64,000 nt of DNA from Albifimbria verrucaria (GCA_020081605.1 JAHREC010000018.1:3844001-3908000); one strand, 5' to 3'; counted from the stretch's first letter, positions 23,500 to 35,297 are shown. Numbers and translations are program-made. The notes: generated by a model from the letters alone, not told the origin.

Positions 23500-24749
23500 T
23501 TAGCCCATGCCCTGCATGAATTCAACACGATCCAGCAGCATCTGCCGGTAGCCCAGGTACTCCTTCAAGCCCTCCCACTCAGGGCCAATCTCTTCACCGT
23601 GCCTCCAGGGCTCCTTGAAGCCCCACGCACAGGCAATCTTGTCAAGGGCAGCTCTCTCTTCCTCCCTCATCCAACGGTAACGCAGAGGTGTTCCAGGCGT
23701 CCATGTCACACGCTTCATCTGGTCTTTGTTGCTCAGCTTCGCGATGAGACCAAGGGAGCCGACTACCAGGAAGTAACCAGAAATGCCGGCAAAACCAATG
23801 CCTGTCGCGGTTGACATGTCCATGGTGTTCTGCCAATAAGCGGCATAAGCAGTGGATAATCCGAAAATACCAAATGGAAGGGACGCAAGTCCGATACCAG
23901 GGGTGGTTCCGTGCTTGATGAGCTTCTGGCGTTTAAATGCCGGGACGCAGTAGGCAGTTTCCACGATGCTGAGTGATGCATCCAGATTCCGGGCTTGGAT
24001 TGCGGTCTGCAGGGCGAGTTCGGCAACAGGAATTTCGATGGCCTTGATGGCCGCCTTAGGGTTCTGAGGCACATAGACAATCTCGCCGTTCTTGTCCACG
24101 GGCTTCGGCTTGTTTGCGTATAGTTCAAAACGTAGGGCAACGATTCAGGGCGGCCGAGCTGTGCCTGAACCTGGACGTACAGCTCCAGAAACTCTGGGGT
24201 CATTTCGACGTTGGGGTGCTTGATGATGGTGTAGGCCGCGTAAGAGATACGGTTGACAGCCTCATCCAGCTGGGTATCCACTGCCTGATTTACTCTGTTC
24301 TTATCACCGCCTAGGGACACCAGCCTCGATGAGGTAGCCTTTGCCTGTGCTTGAGCCCTCTTCAGCAGAGGCTGGATCTCTACGGCAGCCCGAAGGCATG
24401 ACTGCAGCGCGGCCGTGGTCAATTGCTTGGCTGGGATGCCGCTGACCGAGAGAAATTTGTTGCAGCTATCCTCGACCAGAGCGGCAAGTTGCACGGGATC
24501 TGGCATCCTGTGCTGTGCCTTTACTGGAGGAGCGGCCACTGATCCAGCGTCGGCTTCGTCTTTCGCCGCACTTGCGAACCATCTTGCGTTCCCAGTGCGT
24601 AGGAGAAGTGCCGAAGGAGAGGTATAGGAAGAAAGAGGAGCCAGTCGAGCGATTTGGTGTCGGGTTGTTGTTCGGAGAGGTGTAGATGTGCAGAACTGGC
24701 AGAGGTTGCCAATCTGTCTGGGGTTCGCGCGTCGCATCGTGGCAGCCAT
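23500..24749 (-). CDS. Predicted mitochondrial membrane protein (one frameshift)
   Basis: The start was chosen at the ATG at 24749 (MAATMRRANPRQIG); an ATG at 24737 is equally usable. The N-terminus is rich in Arg/Ser/Thr and poor in acids (LRTTTRHQIARL...NARWFASAAK), a typical mitochondrial targeting sequence. A helical domain follows (about residues 70-190), then two hydrophobic segments, GIGLASLPFGIFGLSTAYAA and GISGYFLVVGSLGLIAKL. The protein ends in an acidic, Trp-rich tail (WRHGEEIGPEWEGLKEYLGY). The frame breaks near 24121-24123: one missing base joins PESLPYVLN to NKPKPVDKNGEIVYVPQNPK, giving about 416 residues. I believe homologs are fungus-specific, inner-membrane and unnamed; no function is claimed. 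It shares a divergent promoter with the verprolin gene. Confidence 0.7.
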
Positions 24750-25426
24750 ATAAGGCGCGCAGCCTCCTCGTAGGAAATGTATTATTGCTTCATGAATGAG
24801 CCTCCGCACCTGAGTGAGTCAATGCCTGCGACGTGGGCAAGCCGGTCCTCGGCCAAAGCTGGTCGTGGTTTGGGATGGAGCTTTGCGCAAATCACCAAAG
24901 GAGAGAGAGAGGCATTGAAATTTGACATGGTATTTGGGGTACTGTCAGATAGGTGCAAGTTAGGCGGGTACATGGAGGTACTCGCCAATGCCACCAGTGC
25001 GTGGGCTGAAAGTGCCATAGTCGGATGTACCCCGGGACGTACCTGGAGCACCGAACCTCAACTATCGTTTTTGGGTGGGGACCAACGACTGCAGGATAAT
25101 CCGGCGCATTCACACAGCCCCATGACGACTGTGGTGCGTGGCCGGGGCTTGCAAGGCTTCCTGCATCCTTCGTGATTCTACGGAGCTTTTCTCTTCTTCT
25201 GCTGTTACAACAACAGCACCGGTCTCCATCGCAGGCACTGCATAAGCGAGGTTGCCAGCTCCGGTTCCTTGGACGCCCACACTCAACCGCACTATTTGAC
25301 GTTGGGCAGACAGATACCCACTGTGGTTCGAGGGCGCTGACATAAAGACGACCCGAAGCCAGCCTGAAGCCTGAAACCTGACGACAACAACATCACCATT
25401 GCCGGGCGACAAGCTCGATTCTCACA
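24750..25426. promoter_or_regulatory. Divergent promoter between mitochondrial protein and verprolin genes
   Basis: A 677-bp gap between two divergent start codons, so both promoters must lie here. No coding sequence or specific binding site recognised. Confidence 0.5.
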
Positions 25427-26804
25427 ATGCCGCCTCCTCCTCCTCCTCCACCGCCGCCCCTCCAGGTGCTGGCATCCCGCCTCCTCCGCCTCCTCCACCG
25501 GGAGGAGGTGCTCTGCCTGGCCGTCCTCCACCAGGCAACCGAGTAAGGCGACCTTGGAGACCCAGCGACGCTTGCCAGGACTCCTGCTAACGTTGGATAG
25601 AACGCCCTCCTCTCCGATATTCACAAGGGCAAGGCGCTCAAGAAAGCCGTCACAAATGATCGTTCCGCACCTCAAGTCAGCAAGCCGGCCTCGTCATCCG
25701 GGCCACCCATCGGCGGTGCGCCCCGATCCCCGGCATGGGCGGCGCACCGAAGCCTCCTGGAGGCCTCGCACCGCCGGCTCCTGGGAATAGGGCTAGGAGC
25801 AACAGCGATCAGGGTGCCAGCCAGGCTGCCAGCGGCGGGATGGACTCTGCGCCGCAGCTCGCCGGCTTGTTTGCGGGAGGCATGCCCAAGCTGAAGAAGA
25901 CGAGGGCCGGCATCGACACCGGCGCAAACGCAGACTCCTCCTATCTGTCGGATCCCGGGAGACTACTCGCTCAGCACCGAAGCCCCGAGCTTTTCGGCAC
26001 CGAAGCCACCCCAGGCGCAGCACCCGCCATTCCTGGTCGCCCCTCCCTGCCACCGCCCGGTGCCAGCAACCTACGAAGTTCGTCGTTGAGCGATACCAGA
26101 CCCAGTTCCGTCTCCGCTCCGAAGAAGCCTCCTCCCCATAGGAAAGAAGCCACCTCCTCTACCGACATCCCGCAAGCCTTCGTCGTTGCCCTCGGCACCT
26201 TCAGCTCCCGCACCCCTCCACCTCCGGCTGCGCCTCCGTCCATTACAACAACTCCTTCAGCACCACCACCTCCGCCGCCGCCCCTCCATCCTCTAACACA
26301 GCTCCCGCGGCGCCTCCTCCCCGCCTCCATCTGCGGCTCCCCTCGGCCCTCTCCATCTCCAGTACCACGGGCGCAACCGCCGCCTCCTCCTCCTCCTCCT
26401 GCGAGCACTGCGCCGTCTTTGGCTGCTCAAGCAGCTATTCGTGCCGCCGGACAGGCATCTCCAAGTGCTGCACCGCCCCACCCCTTCCGCAGCGCCTGCT
26501 CCTCCATCCCCGACTACGGCGCCTCCCCGCCATTGTCTCGGCCTCGAGGATCGTCTCTTCGCCAGTCCATGCTCGATCCCAGCTCCTTTACACTGACAGC
26601 CAACGGGTCTAAAACGCCCAGCCCTGCTCCAAGCAGCACTGTCCAGTCACCGAGCTCCCGTGGTGGCCGAATCATCATCAACGACTCGCGTTGGCACTTC
26701 AAAGATGAGAGCTTGTTCCCAAGCCTAGGGAGTTTCATGGTGGAAGTAAGAAATATCGCGCTGGTCGTGGGAGTAGCGTGCCTCTGGATTTGAGCGCTCT
26801 CTGA
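25427..26804 (+). CDS. VRP1: Verprolin / WIP homolog (several frameshifts)
   Basis: Proline-rich actin-patch protein that binds G-actin through WH2 and partners with WASP in endocytosis. The ATG at 25427 opens a polyproline start. An intron at 25543-25600 (GTAAGG donor, GCTAAC branch) is followed at once by the WH2 signature NALLSDIHKGKALKKA. The body has many short proline blocks and LAGLFAGGMPKLKKT. The C-terminus has RWHFKDESLFP, a WASP-binding-type motif, continuing as KPREFHGGSKKYRAGRG. The single correct frame is lost at CCCC runs at 25457-25460 and 25721-25724, again within the proline region (about 25950-26480), and at the CCC just before AAGCCTAGG near 26720. One added C repairs each of the first two and the last. 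The stop at 26802-26804 assumes these corrections. Exact length is uncertain. Confidence 0.82.
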
Positions 26805-27205
26805 AGTTTCTCATGATCAAAGTTACGAACAATAAAACCGCATTACCATCTCACTTGCACCACGCGCATGACCAGTACATATTGATACAAATTAACTCAT
26901 CATTATATTGACGACCAATGGTGGATACGCTGTCTGATGTTGGGAACCTGTTCAATAAATGGGCATCTGTAATGATACTTAGTAGTACTAGTGTTTGATA
27001 CAGTCGGCCATTCAGTCCATAAATGAAGAAGTCCGGGTGGTTCTTGATACGTGACTCTTCCAAATACTAAGGGTTTCCCAATATATTTTGAATGACAACC
27101 GTAGTTCTAATAGTGAGGACGATAGATAAGTGATATATAATACACAGGTTGCGTCGCCCACGCAGTAATTTACAAGGCACTTCAGGTGCCTGAAAACCCA
27201 AGTAT
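26805..27205. other. Convergent 3' region
   Basis: Between the verprolin stop and the mL54 stop on the opposite strand. No coding sequence seen. Confidence 0.55.
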
Positions 27206-27860
27206 TTACATGGACTTGAGGTAGTTGGACTCCTTGATCTTTGCCTTCCTCTCCTTGCGCATTGCCTTTCGTAATTCCTCGCGTTTGTTGGCCGCCTCAA
27301 GGTTCTCTGTGACCGTGGCGTTCTCGCGGCCGGGAAGGTTGACAGCTTGGTGCTGCAGAGGGACCTTGGGAGCCAGGGCCTCGAGGTCACCCCGGCAAGC
27401 AGTTTTGCCTCGAGAGCTCGTTGGCGCTTGGCGGCTTCACGACGGACCTTCTTGGATTTAGCTGTTCACAATGTCAGTCATCACTTCGGAAGACGGTAAA
27501 TCCCAAAAGATTTGCAAGGGGCCAGCTTCACGTACAGAATTCGTCGGCGGCAGCATCGTCACTGCCGTCCGAGCTCTTCTTCATAACATCCAGGCAGGAC
27601 CATAGCCACTCAGGGTAGTCTTCGTCCTTCAGGGCGACCGGATCGGTCTTGCCCTTGGTATAGTTCAGTCCATTCAGCACGGTGCCCTCAGGGCAGCTGG
27701 ATCGGCTCTGCGCAGGTGGTTTCGGGGTCTCGCCGGCCGCGGTGACGGGAGTGGAGAGTTGTGGCTCCGCTGAGCGAAAAGCTGTCGACACGGAGAATTG
27801 TCGTGCAATGGGCAGCTGCCGCCGGGCGACGGTGGCGCGAAGACACCGCGTGCAAAACAT
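27206..27860 (-). CDS. MRPL37: Mitochondrial large-subunit ribosomal protein mL54 (two exons, one frameshift)
   Basis: Component of the mitochondrial 54S ribosomal subunit; the fungal name is MRPL37 (family Ribosomal_L37/mL54). Exon 1 (27860-27536) begins [20 protein letters not shown], a mitochondrial presequence. It contains [20 protein letters not shown] and WLWSCLD, the most diagnostic part of the family. The intron is 27535-27462. Exon 2 (27461-27206) carries the basic [20 protein letters not shown] helix and ends [13 protein letters not shown]. The frame breaks at the CCCC at 27390-27393 (GGGG in the coding sense). One extra base joins LLAG to [11 protein letters not shown] and gives 193 residues, a normal size. 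It lies in the same orientation as the complex I subunit upstream. Confidence 0.88.
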
Positions 27861-28287
27861 GGTGAATTGCTTGACTTGATTGTTGCGATGAAGTGACGAG
27901 GCTCTCAGTATAGGGAGAAATTTTGGGGTGCTGCAAGTGGAGCCAGCCAATCAGAGATCTTATCTAGCAGTTTTGTCAGCCTCGCCGACTTCACCTAGCT
28001 TCCTCGCCCCAAGACATAGGATGTTTGTTACGAGGGCATAGACCAAGCAATTGCACAATTCTTACGGTTCCTTTGTTAATTTCAGATAGTCACTTGATAG
28101 ATTGTATATTTACATTCGTACATGAACCGGCCCAGAATCTATGACATGCAGGTTTGTACCGGCTACCGAAGCAGCACAGGTGGACGTTCTCTATGAAAGG
28201 ATATTCCGGTGGATCCGACTCTTCAATCCTGACAGATATTACATCTTTCGTTTCTCATAGAGGTCTTGCTTGTAGACATATGTTTCC
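27861..28287. other. Intergenic between two mitochondrial-protein genes
   Basis: A 427-bp gap holding the 3' end of the complex I subunit gene and the promoter of mL54. Nothing else recognised. Confidence 0.5.
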
Positions 28288-28731
28288 TCATGACTTGAAA
28301 CGCGCCTCGTTCAGCTTGGCGATCTTGTTGATGGGGTGCACCTTTGCCTCCAGGTCCATCTCCTCGTCCTTCTTCTCCAGGTAGTTCTGCTGCAGGAACT
28401 TGGTGCCCTTGATCTTGCTTTGCGACAGGAGCTGAAGGTAGCGTTCTACGTGCGTTGTTAGTAAAAGTCCATGACACAATTGCGCAGATATTGGTGGTTG
28501 GCTCACCTCGCAAATGACCGCAGTTCTCCAGGTGGTTCACACCCTCGCGGATGTAGCACTTGCTCAGCTCTTCGCCAACAAGACGGGTCATCATGACCTG
28601 AACCCATTGCTCCCTGGTGATGGCGTCCTCGGCAGCCTTGAAGGCCTTGGTGTCATCGTAGTCGACTCCGTTGAAGGTAGGAGGGACCTTGGGCTTGTGG
28701 CTCTTGAAGAGCTCGGACTCGGGGTCGGCAT
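28288..28731 (-). CDS. nuo-12: NADH:ubiquinone oxidoreductase 12 kDa subunit (NDUFB10/PDSW type)
   Basis: Accessory subunit of the membrane arm of mitochondrial complex I. Exon 1 (28731-28507) starts MPTP. After one base is restored in the GGGG at 28721-28724 (CCCC in the coding sense) it reads ESELFKSHKPKVPPTFNGVD, then REQWVQVMMTRLVGEELSKC and CYIREGVNHLENCGHLR. The intron is 28506-28446 (GTGAGC...GTAG). Exon 2 (28445-28288) continues ERYLQLLSQSKIKG and ends KLNEARFKS. The paired-cysteine pattern in YIREGVNHLENCGHLRERY is the hallmark of this family. Corrected length is 127 residues, as expected. The gene is divergent from the nucleolin gene. Confidence 0.9.
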
Positions 28732-29188
28732 TGTGAATATTTGTCCGGCGCCGCGTATATGATTGGTATCAGGGTGTCGTCGGACTTCGAGTCGATACGG
28801 AACCGCAATTGACGACAGGCTCGAGGTTCGAGAGCTTTGATGTTGCAACTCCACAGCTCCCTCAATTCGGACGCAGACTTTCTCACGCCTCAATTCTAAG
28901 GCCAAAACAGTACGTACTCTGGAAGTGGCTGGTGTCCACAAGTCCCTTGCGCTAAAGATTCACCGCTTTGCGCTGCCCCACCTTTGGCATGTCAAGAAAA
29001 AAAAGTTGCGGCAGAAAGAGAAAAAAATCCTTTCGCCAGCCTCTGGTTTAAAAGGTCGGTTTCCGCCCCTCGAGTTCTGCCATCCTGCATCAGCATCTGG
29101 TGTTGACACAATAGACTTGCGCTTTTGAGTCACATATAGAATCATCAAGCCTTGTTTTTCTTGATACTTTTTATACATTCATTTCAAG
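28732..29188. promoter_or_regulatory. Divergent promoter: complex I subunit / nucleolin
   Basis: A 457-bp shared upstream region with A-rich tracts near 28999-29030 and 29145-29170, close to the nucleolin start. No specific site could be named. Confidence 0.5.
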
Positions 29189-30729
29189 ATGGCCAAGTCT
29201 CAGACCAAGGACAGCAAGAAGGCGAAGGCCGCCGAGCCTCTCACCTCTGTCAAGAAGGGCGGCGTTACCAAGTCTTCGCAGAGCTCCAAGTCCAAGTCGA
29301 AGGAGGTCGCCAAGGCTGCCGCTGACAAGATTGAGAAGGAGGAGAAGAAGTCCAAGAAGAAGAAGGTTGTCGAGCCCGAGTCTTCCTCCGAGGAGTCTGA
29401 GGAAGAGGAGGACTCTGACTCTGAGGAGAGCGAGTCTGAGGCTGAGGCCTCTGACAGCTCTGACTCTGACGAGTCGTCCGAGGAGGAGACCGCCAAGAAG
29501 CCTGTTGCCAACGGCAAGAAGGACAAGAAGGCTGCCGAGTCCGAGTCTGACTCTGATTCCGACAGCGAGTCTGACTCCGAGGAGGAGGCCAAGCCCAAGA
29601 CCAACGGTGCCGCCAAGGCTGACGCTGAGTCTTCCGACTCTGACTCCGACTCCGAGAGCGAGGAGGAGAAGCCCGCCAAGGCCGATGCTAAGGTTTGTGA
29701 TCCTATCTCTGATGACGATGCTATATATACTGACCCTACCTAGGATGACTCCGACTCTGATTCCGACTCCGACTCCGACGATTCTGCCTCTGAGGAGGAG
29801 AAGACTGAGGAGGCCCCTGCCTCTAAGAAGCGCAAGGCCGATGAGGAGATCGATGCTACCCCTAAGAAGTCCAAGACCGACGCTGAGGCCGACGCTGGCG
29901 GCTCCAAGACTCTCTTCGCTGGCAGCCTGGCCTGGAGCGTTGATGATGATAGCCTGTACAAGGCTTTCGAGCACTGCGAGGGCATCGTCAGCGCTCGTGT
30001 TGTCTCTGACCGTGCTACTGGTCGCAGCCGTGGTTTCGGCTACGTTGACTTTGCTGATGCCGCCTCTGCTGCCAAGGCTCACGAGGCCATGTCTGGCAAG
30101 GAGGTCGATGGTCGCCAGATCAACCTTGACTTCGCTGCCGGCGAGTCCAACAACGCCAACCCCAGGCCCGCGCCAACGAGCGCGCCAAGAAGCACGGTGA
30201 CACCGTCAGCCCCGAGAGCGACACCCTCTTCGTCGGCAACCTGCCTTTCGATGTTGACCAGGATATGGTCCGTGAGTTCTTCGGCGATGTTGCCGAGGTT
30301 GCCAGCCTTCGTCTGCCTACCGACCCGTATGTCTCTACCAATCCCTAAACCTATCAACCACAATGCTGACCCTTATCTAGTGAGAGCGGAAACTTCAAGG
30401 GTTTCGGCTACGTTACCTTCAACTCTGTTGAGGACGCCAAGTCCGTCTTCCAGGCTAAGAACGGTGCCTCCATTGGTGGCGGCCGTATGTCTCGTGCCGT
30501 GCGTCTTGACTACGCTGCTGCCCGTGCTCCCCGTGAGGGCGGCGGCGGTGGTGGCTTCGGTGGTGGCCGTGGTGGTGGCCGTGGCGGTCGCGGCGGCTTC
30601 GGTGGCCGTGGCGGACCTCGTGGTGGTGGTGGTGGCTTCGGTGGCCGTGGTGGCGGTCGCGGTGGTGGTCGTGGTGGTTTCGGTGGTGGCCGCGGTGGCT
30701 ACTCCGGCACCAAGATCTCTTTCGATTAA
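29189..30729 (+). CDS. NSR1: Nucleolin-like protein Gar2/Nsr1 (three exons, one frameshift)
   Basis: Nucleolar RNA-binding protein for pre-rRNA processing and small-subunit assembly. Exons are 29189-29692, 29744-30326 and 30381-30729; corrected length is 478 residues. The N-terminal ~225 residues are Lys-rich then built of alternating acidic Ser-Asp/Ser-Glu blocks, typical CK2-phosphorylated nucleolar tracts. RRM1 follows (RNP2 LFAGSL, RNP1 RGFGYVDF), then RRM2 (RNP2 LFVGNL, RNP1 KGFGYVTF). The protein ends in a Gly/Arg GAR domain from about residue 400. The frame is lost at the CCC at 30167-30169. One C restores ERAKKHGDTVSPESDTLFVG and rejoins RRM1 to RRM2. Intron 1 is only 51 nt and intron 2 is 54 nt. 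Long antisense frames here are by-products of the repetitive codons. Confidence 0.92.
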
Positions 30730-33458
30730 AGTGGGCAATTTGAGGGCTTTGGCGCGGGTTTCTCGAGTGGGTGTTTGGGCTTAGTGGGCTGTCATTTCAA
30801 CACAAGTTGCGCTTTAGGGACATCCTGGAGCCGTGGGCTTTGAGAAAGATGCCGCTAGCATCTCGATGCTGGCAGTGTTCGATAGACCGGGGCTTTTCCT
30901 ACATTCTTCACGTGGACCGTGGGCTCGTGGCTTCTGCCAACCCTCTCGCAGGGATTTGGTAATAGAGGGCATTGTTTTACGCTTTTTGATCATGAGAGAT
31001 TTGGTTGTCAGGCGGTTTCCGCCTTGACAGCTGTTTTTGGGTTTCCGAGGATTTGACGGCTCTTGAATGAACATGAACCTCTATGGAGCCTTCAGGCACC
31101 GGAGGATTTGGGTTGAACTGGTTCTTGTGGGTTACCTTTTGCGGGTCCTGGGGGCTTTTACCAACTGCTATGCTCAGGCTGGCTGTTCGTGAGAGTACGA
31201 CACATAACTCCGGTCAACGACATGTTTGATCGAACCCTTGACTTCCTCGGCTATATCTCCGAATTCCACCAACCTTTAGCTCTTGCTTCCTTAGACTGGT
31301 AAGTATTTGCCATCATGTTCCACAGGTACGGCATGTAAAACAGGCGTTTTAGAGATTTGAAAAGTAATATCAATCAATTTGTTAAGAAGAATCATGATGA
31401 AAGTAAAAGTCCGCGTGAGTTTGAATGTGCATGGGTGTGTAAGGAAATAGCTAGGCACATCCGCTTGACAGAGTCTTGGTAGAGTCAGATGTTGCGATTC
31501 CTTACGGCCAGATCTGAACTGACGATTGCTACGATTGGCATGAGTGAGTCAAAAGACCCTCTGATGGGGCGTAGCGAAGGAGGCAGTTCTTCTAAGCAGT
31601 GGTCGTGTGGTCAGAATGTACCGTCAGCCTGGCTCAGCCTGTCACGAGCCAGCTGTTGAGCGTATTGGTGTAGTTGAGGCTAAGAGTGAGCGTGGCTAAA
31701 GACAAATCAGGCACTAGCATCTTACCAACGCCTGTAGCCTGGATTTCGTCATTTGGGATATGAAACAAAAACCGTCTAGAAGGTCAATGAGTTTCCTCCG
31801 GCATTGTACTTAATCGACGATTCAATAATGTTGTTGTCATGCATGTGTGTTTTAGGAGGCAGGGCCTTCCCATCCACCTAGGCCGTGGTTGGGGATATGC
31901 ATATAGGGACGAGACCCGCCCCCGATCGCATGCGGAAGATTACGTCGCCAGTGCATCTGGGGCCCATCCAACCTTGATCGGAGGGCGTGACCCGCCTTGG
32001 GCTCACCTGAGGATGGGCATTCGTTCGTGGCCGGTTGTCGCAGTCCAGTCCTGCAGGCGGAGCACGCGGGTGTGGAGGAGAGGGAGGATGAGAGGGAGGA
32101 AGAGAGGAGGTGAGCTTGGTGAGATATACTGGAGCTGGGCCGAGGGAGGCAAGTAGAGGTACCTGCTCTGGTTGGGTGAGCAGGTATCTCTTCACACACC
32201 AAGTCTCAGCTGCTCACCGCCCTTGACTCTCTGCTCCCAAGTCCCAGGACGGATAAGAGTCTCGCTCTGCAGGTTAGCTAAAGTAGGCCAGAGTATCTTG
32301 TTGGGAGCAATCGTCATGACTACGGAGATCTCGGACGCGGATCTTACGAGCACCAGGGCTCAGGGTCCATATCATGGGGCGATGATGGAGAGCAACCAAC
32401 CCAGTGTCTCTCTTCTTAAGGCATGATGCACTGTCACGATCAATTTGATGGGGTGAGTTTCCATATGGCTGCTAGTTGGTTGCCGCAGCATGTCGACGCG
32501 AATGAGAGAGAGTCTTATCTCCATCTCGACATTGCAGATTACCATTGTTAACTTGGCCTTCCTATTTGGACACTTGTACCGCCTTTATCCCTGGGTACTG
32601 ACTACCTACCTATACTACGTAAGGTATGTATTACAGTAGAATACATAGACAAAGCGTGAGAAAGAAAATGAATGCATAATAAACAAACAGAACCGAGTGG
32701 TGCTCATGAATTGCCATGTGTTTCACTTGATTGCGTTCATCAAGACCCAGCAATGGCATTGGCGACTCGTGACGGGTGGGAAGGCCAGCTAGTCGTTGGC
32801 GCGTGACACTGTCCCATTGTCCCCACAGCCCAGCGCAGATACGTGACCATACGTGACCGCAAGTACCGGTACCGGCACTGGCGTTCTGGTGCTGGCGCTG
32901 GGCGCTGGTGGTGGCTCCCCAGTGCCTGTTCCCACTAACATCATCCGCTGACCTCTCATGCCTTCCCACTCATCCCCAACCTGATCAGACAGACAGCAGC
33001 CATTTCAGGGCACCAGCGAGGCCAACTCCCAGGGAAGCCATCTTGACTACTACACCGACATCCAGCTCTTTGATTCTAACCTCTCCTGTCCCTTCCCTTC
33101 CCTTCCCTCTTCCGCTTCCCCTTTTCTTTCACTTACACCATACTTACATACATACTCAACCCCTCCTCCCCACCTCACAAAGAGCAGCCAACCTCCTCTT
33201 CCTCCTCCCCCACCCCGCTCGCGCACCCACGCAGGGACCGCCCATACTAGATAAGAGACGTCTCCGTGGCCCGATAACGCTCTTCCTCGTGGCACGACAT
33301 CTCAACAAACCTACCGTCCACAGACCGGCTATTCCGCAACTCGAGGGTCTTGGTTCAGGTTCAGGTTCAAGAAATACACGTATCGACGCCAACTCTCAAC
33401 GGGTTGCAGTCTCACGCGACCCCGAAGCGATATCGTGTTACTTGGGCGCGGGGCGCAG
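30730..33458. other. Intergenic, no supported gene
   Basis: About 2.7 kb between two plus-strand genes. Frames are short and low in complexity. A TACCTACCTATACTACGTAAGGTA motif-like stretch lies at 32602-32625, and CT-rich sequence near 33060-33240 precedes the next gene, as expected for its promoter and leader. Confidence 0.5.
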
Positions 33459-34760
33459 ATGCCCGACATGGATGAACAAGGCAGCCCATCTCGACAGCAG
33501 CCAGCCGTAACCTCCCAACCTGGCATCATGTCGAGTCCCGGTCTGCCGCAGCATCGACGCTTCGACGGTGCGTGTAGTTCCCGTTGTCCTCGGGTTCCCA
33601 TAATGTCTTATCCACGCGCTGACACAGAAACAGAGTCCTGGGTCGAGGTTTCATCGCAGCCTTCATCCTCGTCCCTCTCCAGCATCGGAGACGAGATTGT
33701 CACGACTGGTCTAAGAGTCAGGGCACCGTTTAATCGTCGGCGACGTCTGCAGACATCCTCGAGGTCCATACCCCACCAGCAGACCGCGATCCACAACGCT
33801 GGAACCAGCAGTCAGGAGGAATACGATGAGAGCGAAAGCGAAGAGGATCACTTGCTGACGAGTTCCACCGAGAACGTGCACCCGTCCGCCGAACAGCCAG
33901 ACTTGGACGATTCAGACGTCAGCTCTGACGATGGAGATAATGCGACTGCGCTAGGCCGGGCATCGGATCGACCTGTCTTCCATCCACAGCCCAACGCGTT
34001 CTCTCATCCACCAGCGTATCTTCATCAAAGGAGCCACTCTACTAATACTGCCATACCATCTCATCCACACAGCGGCTTTACGACCCTCTTTCTCGCAGCG
34101 ATCACAGACAAGGGTTCATCAGGGCGGCCCCAGCTTCATGACCCCATCGGCGCGAGAAGACAACGATGCAGCGTTGCGGGCCTCTCTGACCACGCTTTTG
34201 TCCTGCGCTGCAGCCGCGAGGGACTGCCCAAGTCCAAGGAGGAAGCGGAGGCACAGCGGGCCGCGAACAATGGTGTGGGTCCTAGTACCCAACCTGTCGA
34301 GCTACGCCTCGTACCAGAATCGGAGCTACTAGAGGAATCTCCACCAGCGCAGCCGAGCCCCGAAACGCAGCCCCGGAGGAGAAGGTCGCCCGCCCCATCG
34401 TCACCTCGAGCGGATACCGCTGCTGGTGCGGAGAAACCGAAGCGGCCCACATCAGCAAGCCGAAGCCCACGGGTGGTTAAGAAGAAGAGGACCGCTTCAC
34501 CGGCAGAGGAAACACTCATTTCTCCCACACTTCTCACATGGGTCGTGAGTGCCGGTGTCGTCGTTTTAGTCTCCGTGGTTGGTTTTGGTGCTGGCTATGT
34601 TATTGGACGAGAAGTTGGAAAGCAAGAGGCTCTAGCCGCGAGCGTGGGAAGCGTCAACGAGACGGCCTCCTGCGGCCGCGAAGTAATGCGAACATCGGGT
34701 GGCACTCTCAGACGATTCAGATGGGGCGATGTGGGAAGAAGCATCGTTGCTCAAAGCTAA
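33459..34760 (+). CDS. Single-span membrane protein, Ser-rich, unknown function (two exons)
   Basis: The ATG at 33459 begins MPDMDEQGSPSRQQP. A 60-nt intron is inferred at 33568-33627 (GTGCGT donor, GCTGAC branch, CAG), giving RRFDETESWVEVSSQPSSSS. Without splicing the frame stays open. The middle is acidic and disordered (EEYDESESEEDHLLTSS). A short helical block, DNDAALRASLTTLLSCAAAA, is visible only in a shifted frame between about 34070 and 34215; a GGG near 34222 needs one more G to return. Near the C-terminus one strong transmembrane helix, LTWVVSAGVVVLVSVVGFGA, is followed by GYVIGREVGKQEA and a basic tail (SLRRFRWG-like). The layout suggests a long cytosolic head with a C-terminal anchor. 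I believe it is conserved in Sordariomycetes, but know of no function. Confidence 0.68.
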   Translation: MPDMDEQGSPSRQQPAVTSQPGIMSSPGLPQHRRFDGACSSRCPRVPIMSYPRADTETESWVEVSSQPSSSSLSSIGDEIVTTGLRVRAPFNRRRRLQTSSRSIPHQQTAIHNAGTSSQEEYDESESEEDHLLTSSTENVHPSAEQPDLDDSDVSSDDGDNATALGRASDRPVFHPQPNAFSHPPAYLHQRSHSTNTAIPSHPHSGFTTLFLAAITDKGSSGRPQLHDPIGARRQRCSVAGLSDHAFVLRCSREGLPKSKEEAEAQRAANNGVGPSTQPVELRLVPESELLEESPPAQPSPETQPRRRRSPAPSSPRADTAAGAEKPKRPTSASRSPRVVKKKRTASPAEETLISPTLLTWVVSAGVVVLVSVVGFGAGYVIGREVGKQEALAASVGSVNETASCGREVMRTSGGTLRRFRWGDVGRSIVAQS

Positions 34761-35297
34761 TTAGCGAGCGAGTCTGAAGCGGGAGGATAATACAGGGAAA
34801 CGAAACGGCTGAACGTGACACATGGCTGATATGCTTCAAAGACCGGGAAGGCGTTTTATTTGTTTTATGTGTCATCTCGAATCTATGAGGGAGGCATCAT
34901 GTGCATACGAGATACGAAGGCCATGAGCTACTTTGTAGAGCGGGTGAACGTGGCGGAATGGCGTTGGCATTTGCTGGGAGTGCATTAGCTGTGTGGATTG
35001 TTTGGGGAGGCTTCTTGCTATCGTTTGATGTGTTGGACAGATTTGTTGCTGCCACGGCAACTATAGTATTTGCAGATAAAATGACAATCAGTGAACACGA
35101 TCTTATAGGGATTCAAGTACATGAGGCACCCTGGAAACAAAGCAGTTGTGTGTGTGCTGGTTGTGTGACTAGAGGCTTATATCCACAAGTTTGCTTAACA
35201 TTTACACATTTTGGTCACACGCTCTCATGTTATGCATCCAGGGAAGTACTTTGTCCCATTGTGATTGTGGCCATCATAAATAATACCATTACCAACA
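34761..35297. other. Convergent 3' region
   Basis: Between the plus-strand membrane protein and the minus-strand NLR, which end towards each other. No coding sequence seen. Confidence 0.55.

Noticed and set aside
25971..26408. Gly-rich minus-strand frame in the verprolin gene
   Set aside because: Reverse reading of polyproline codons.
29171..30082. 303-codon antisense frame across the nucleolin gene, plus a 289-codon frame in a third frame
   Set aside because: Leu/Gly/Val- and Arg/Pro-rich products come from the repetitive acidic-serine codons of the real gene, which has two RRMs and correct introns.
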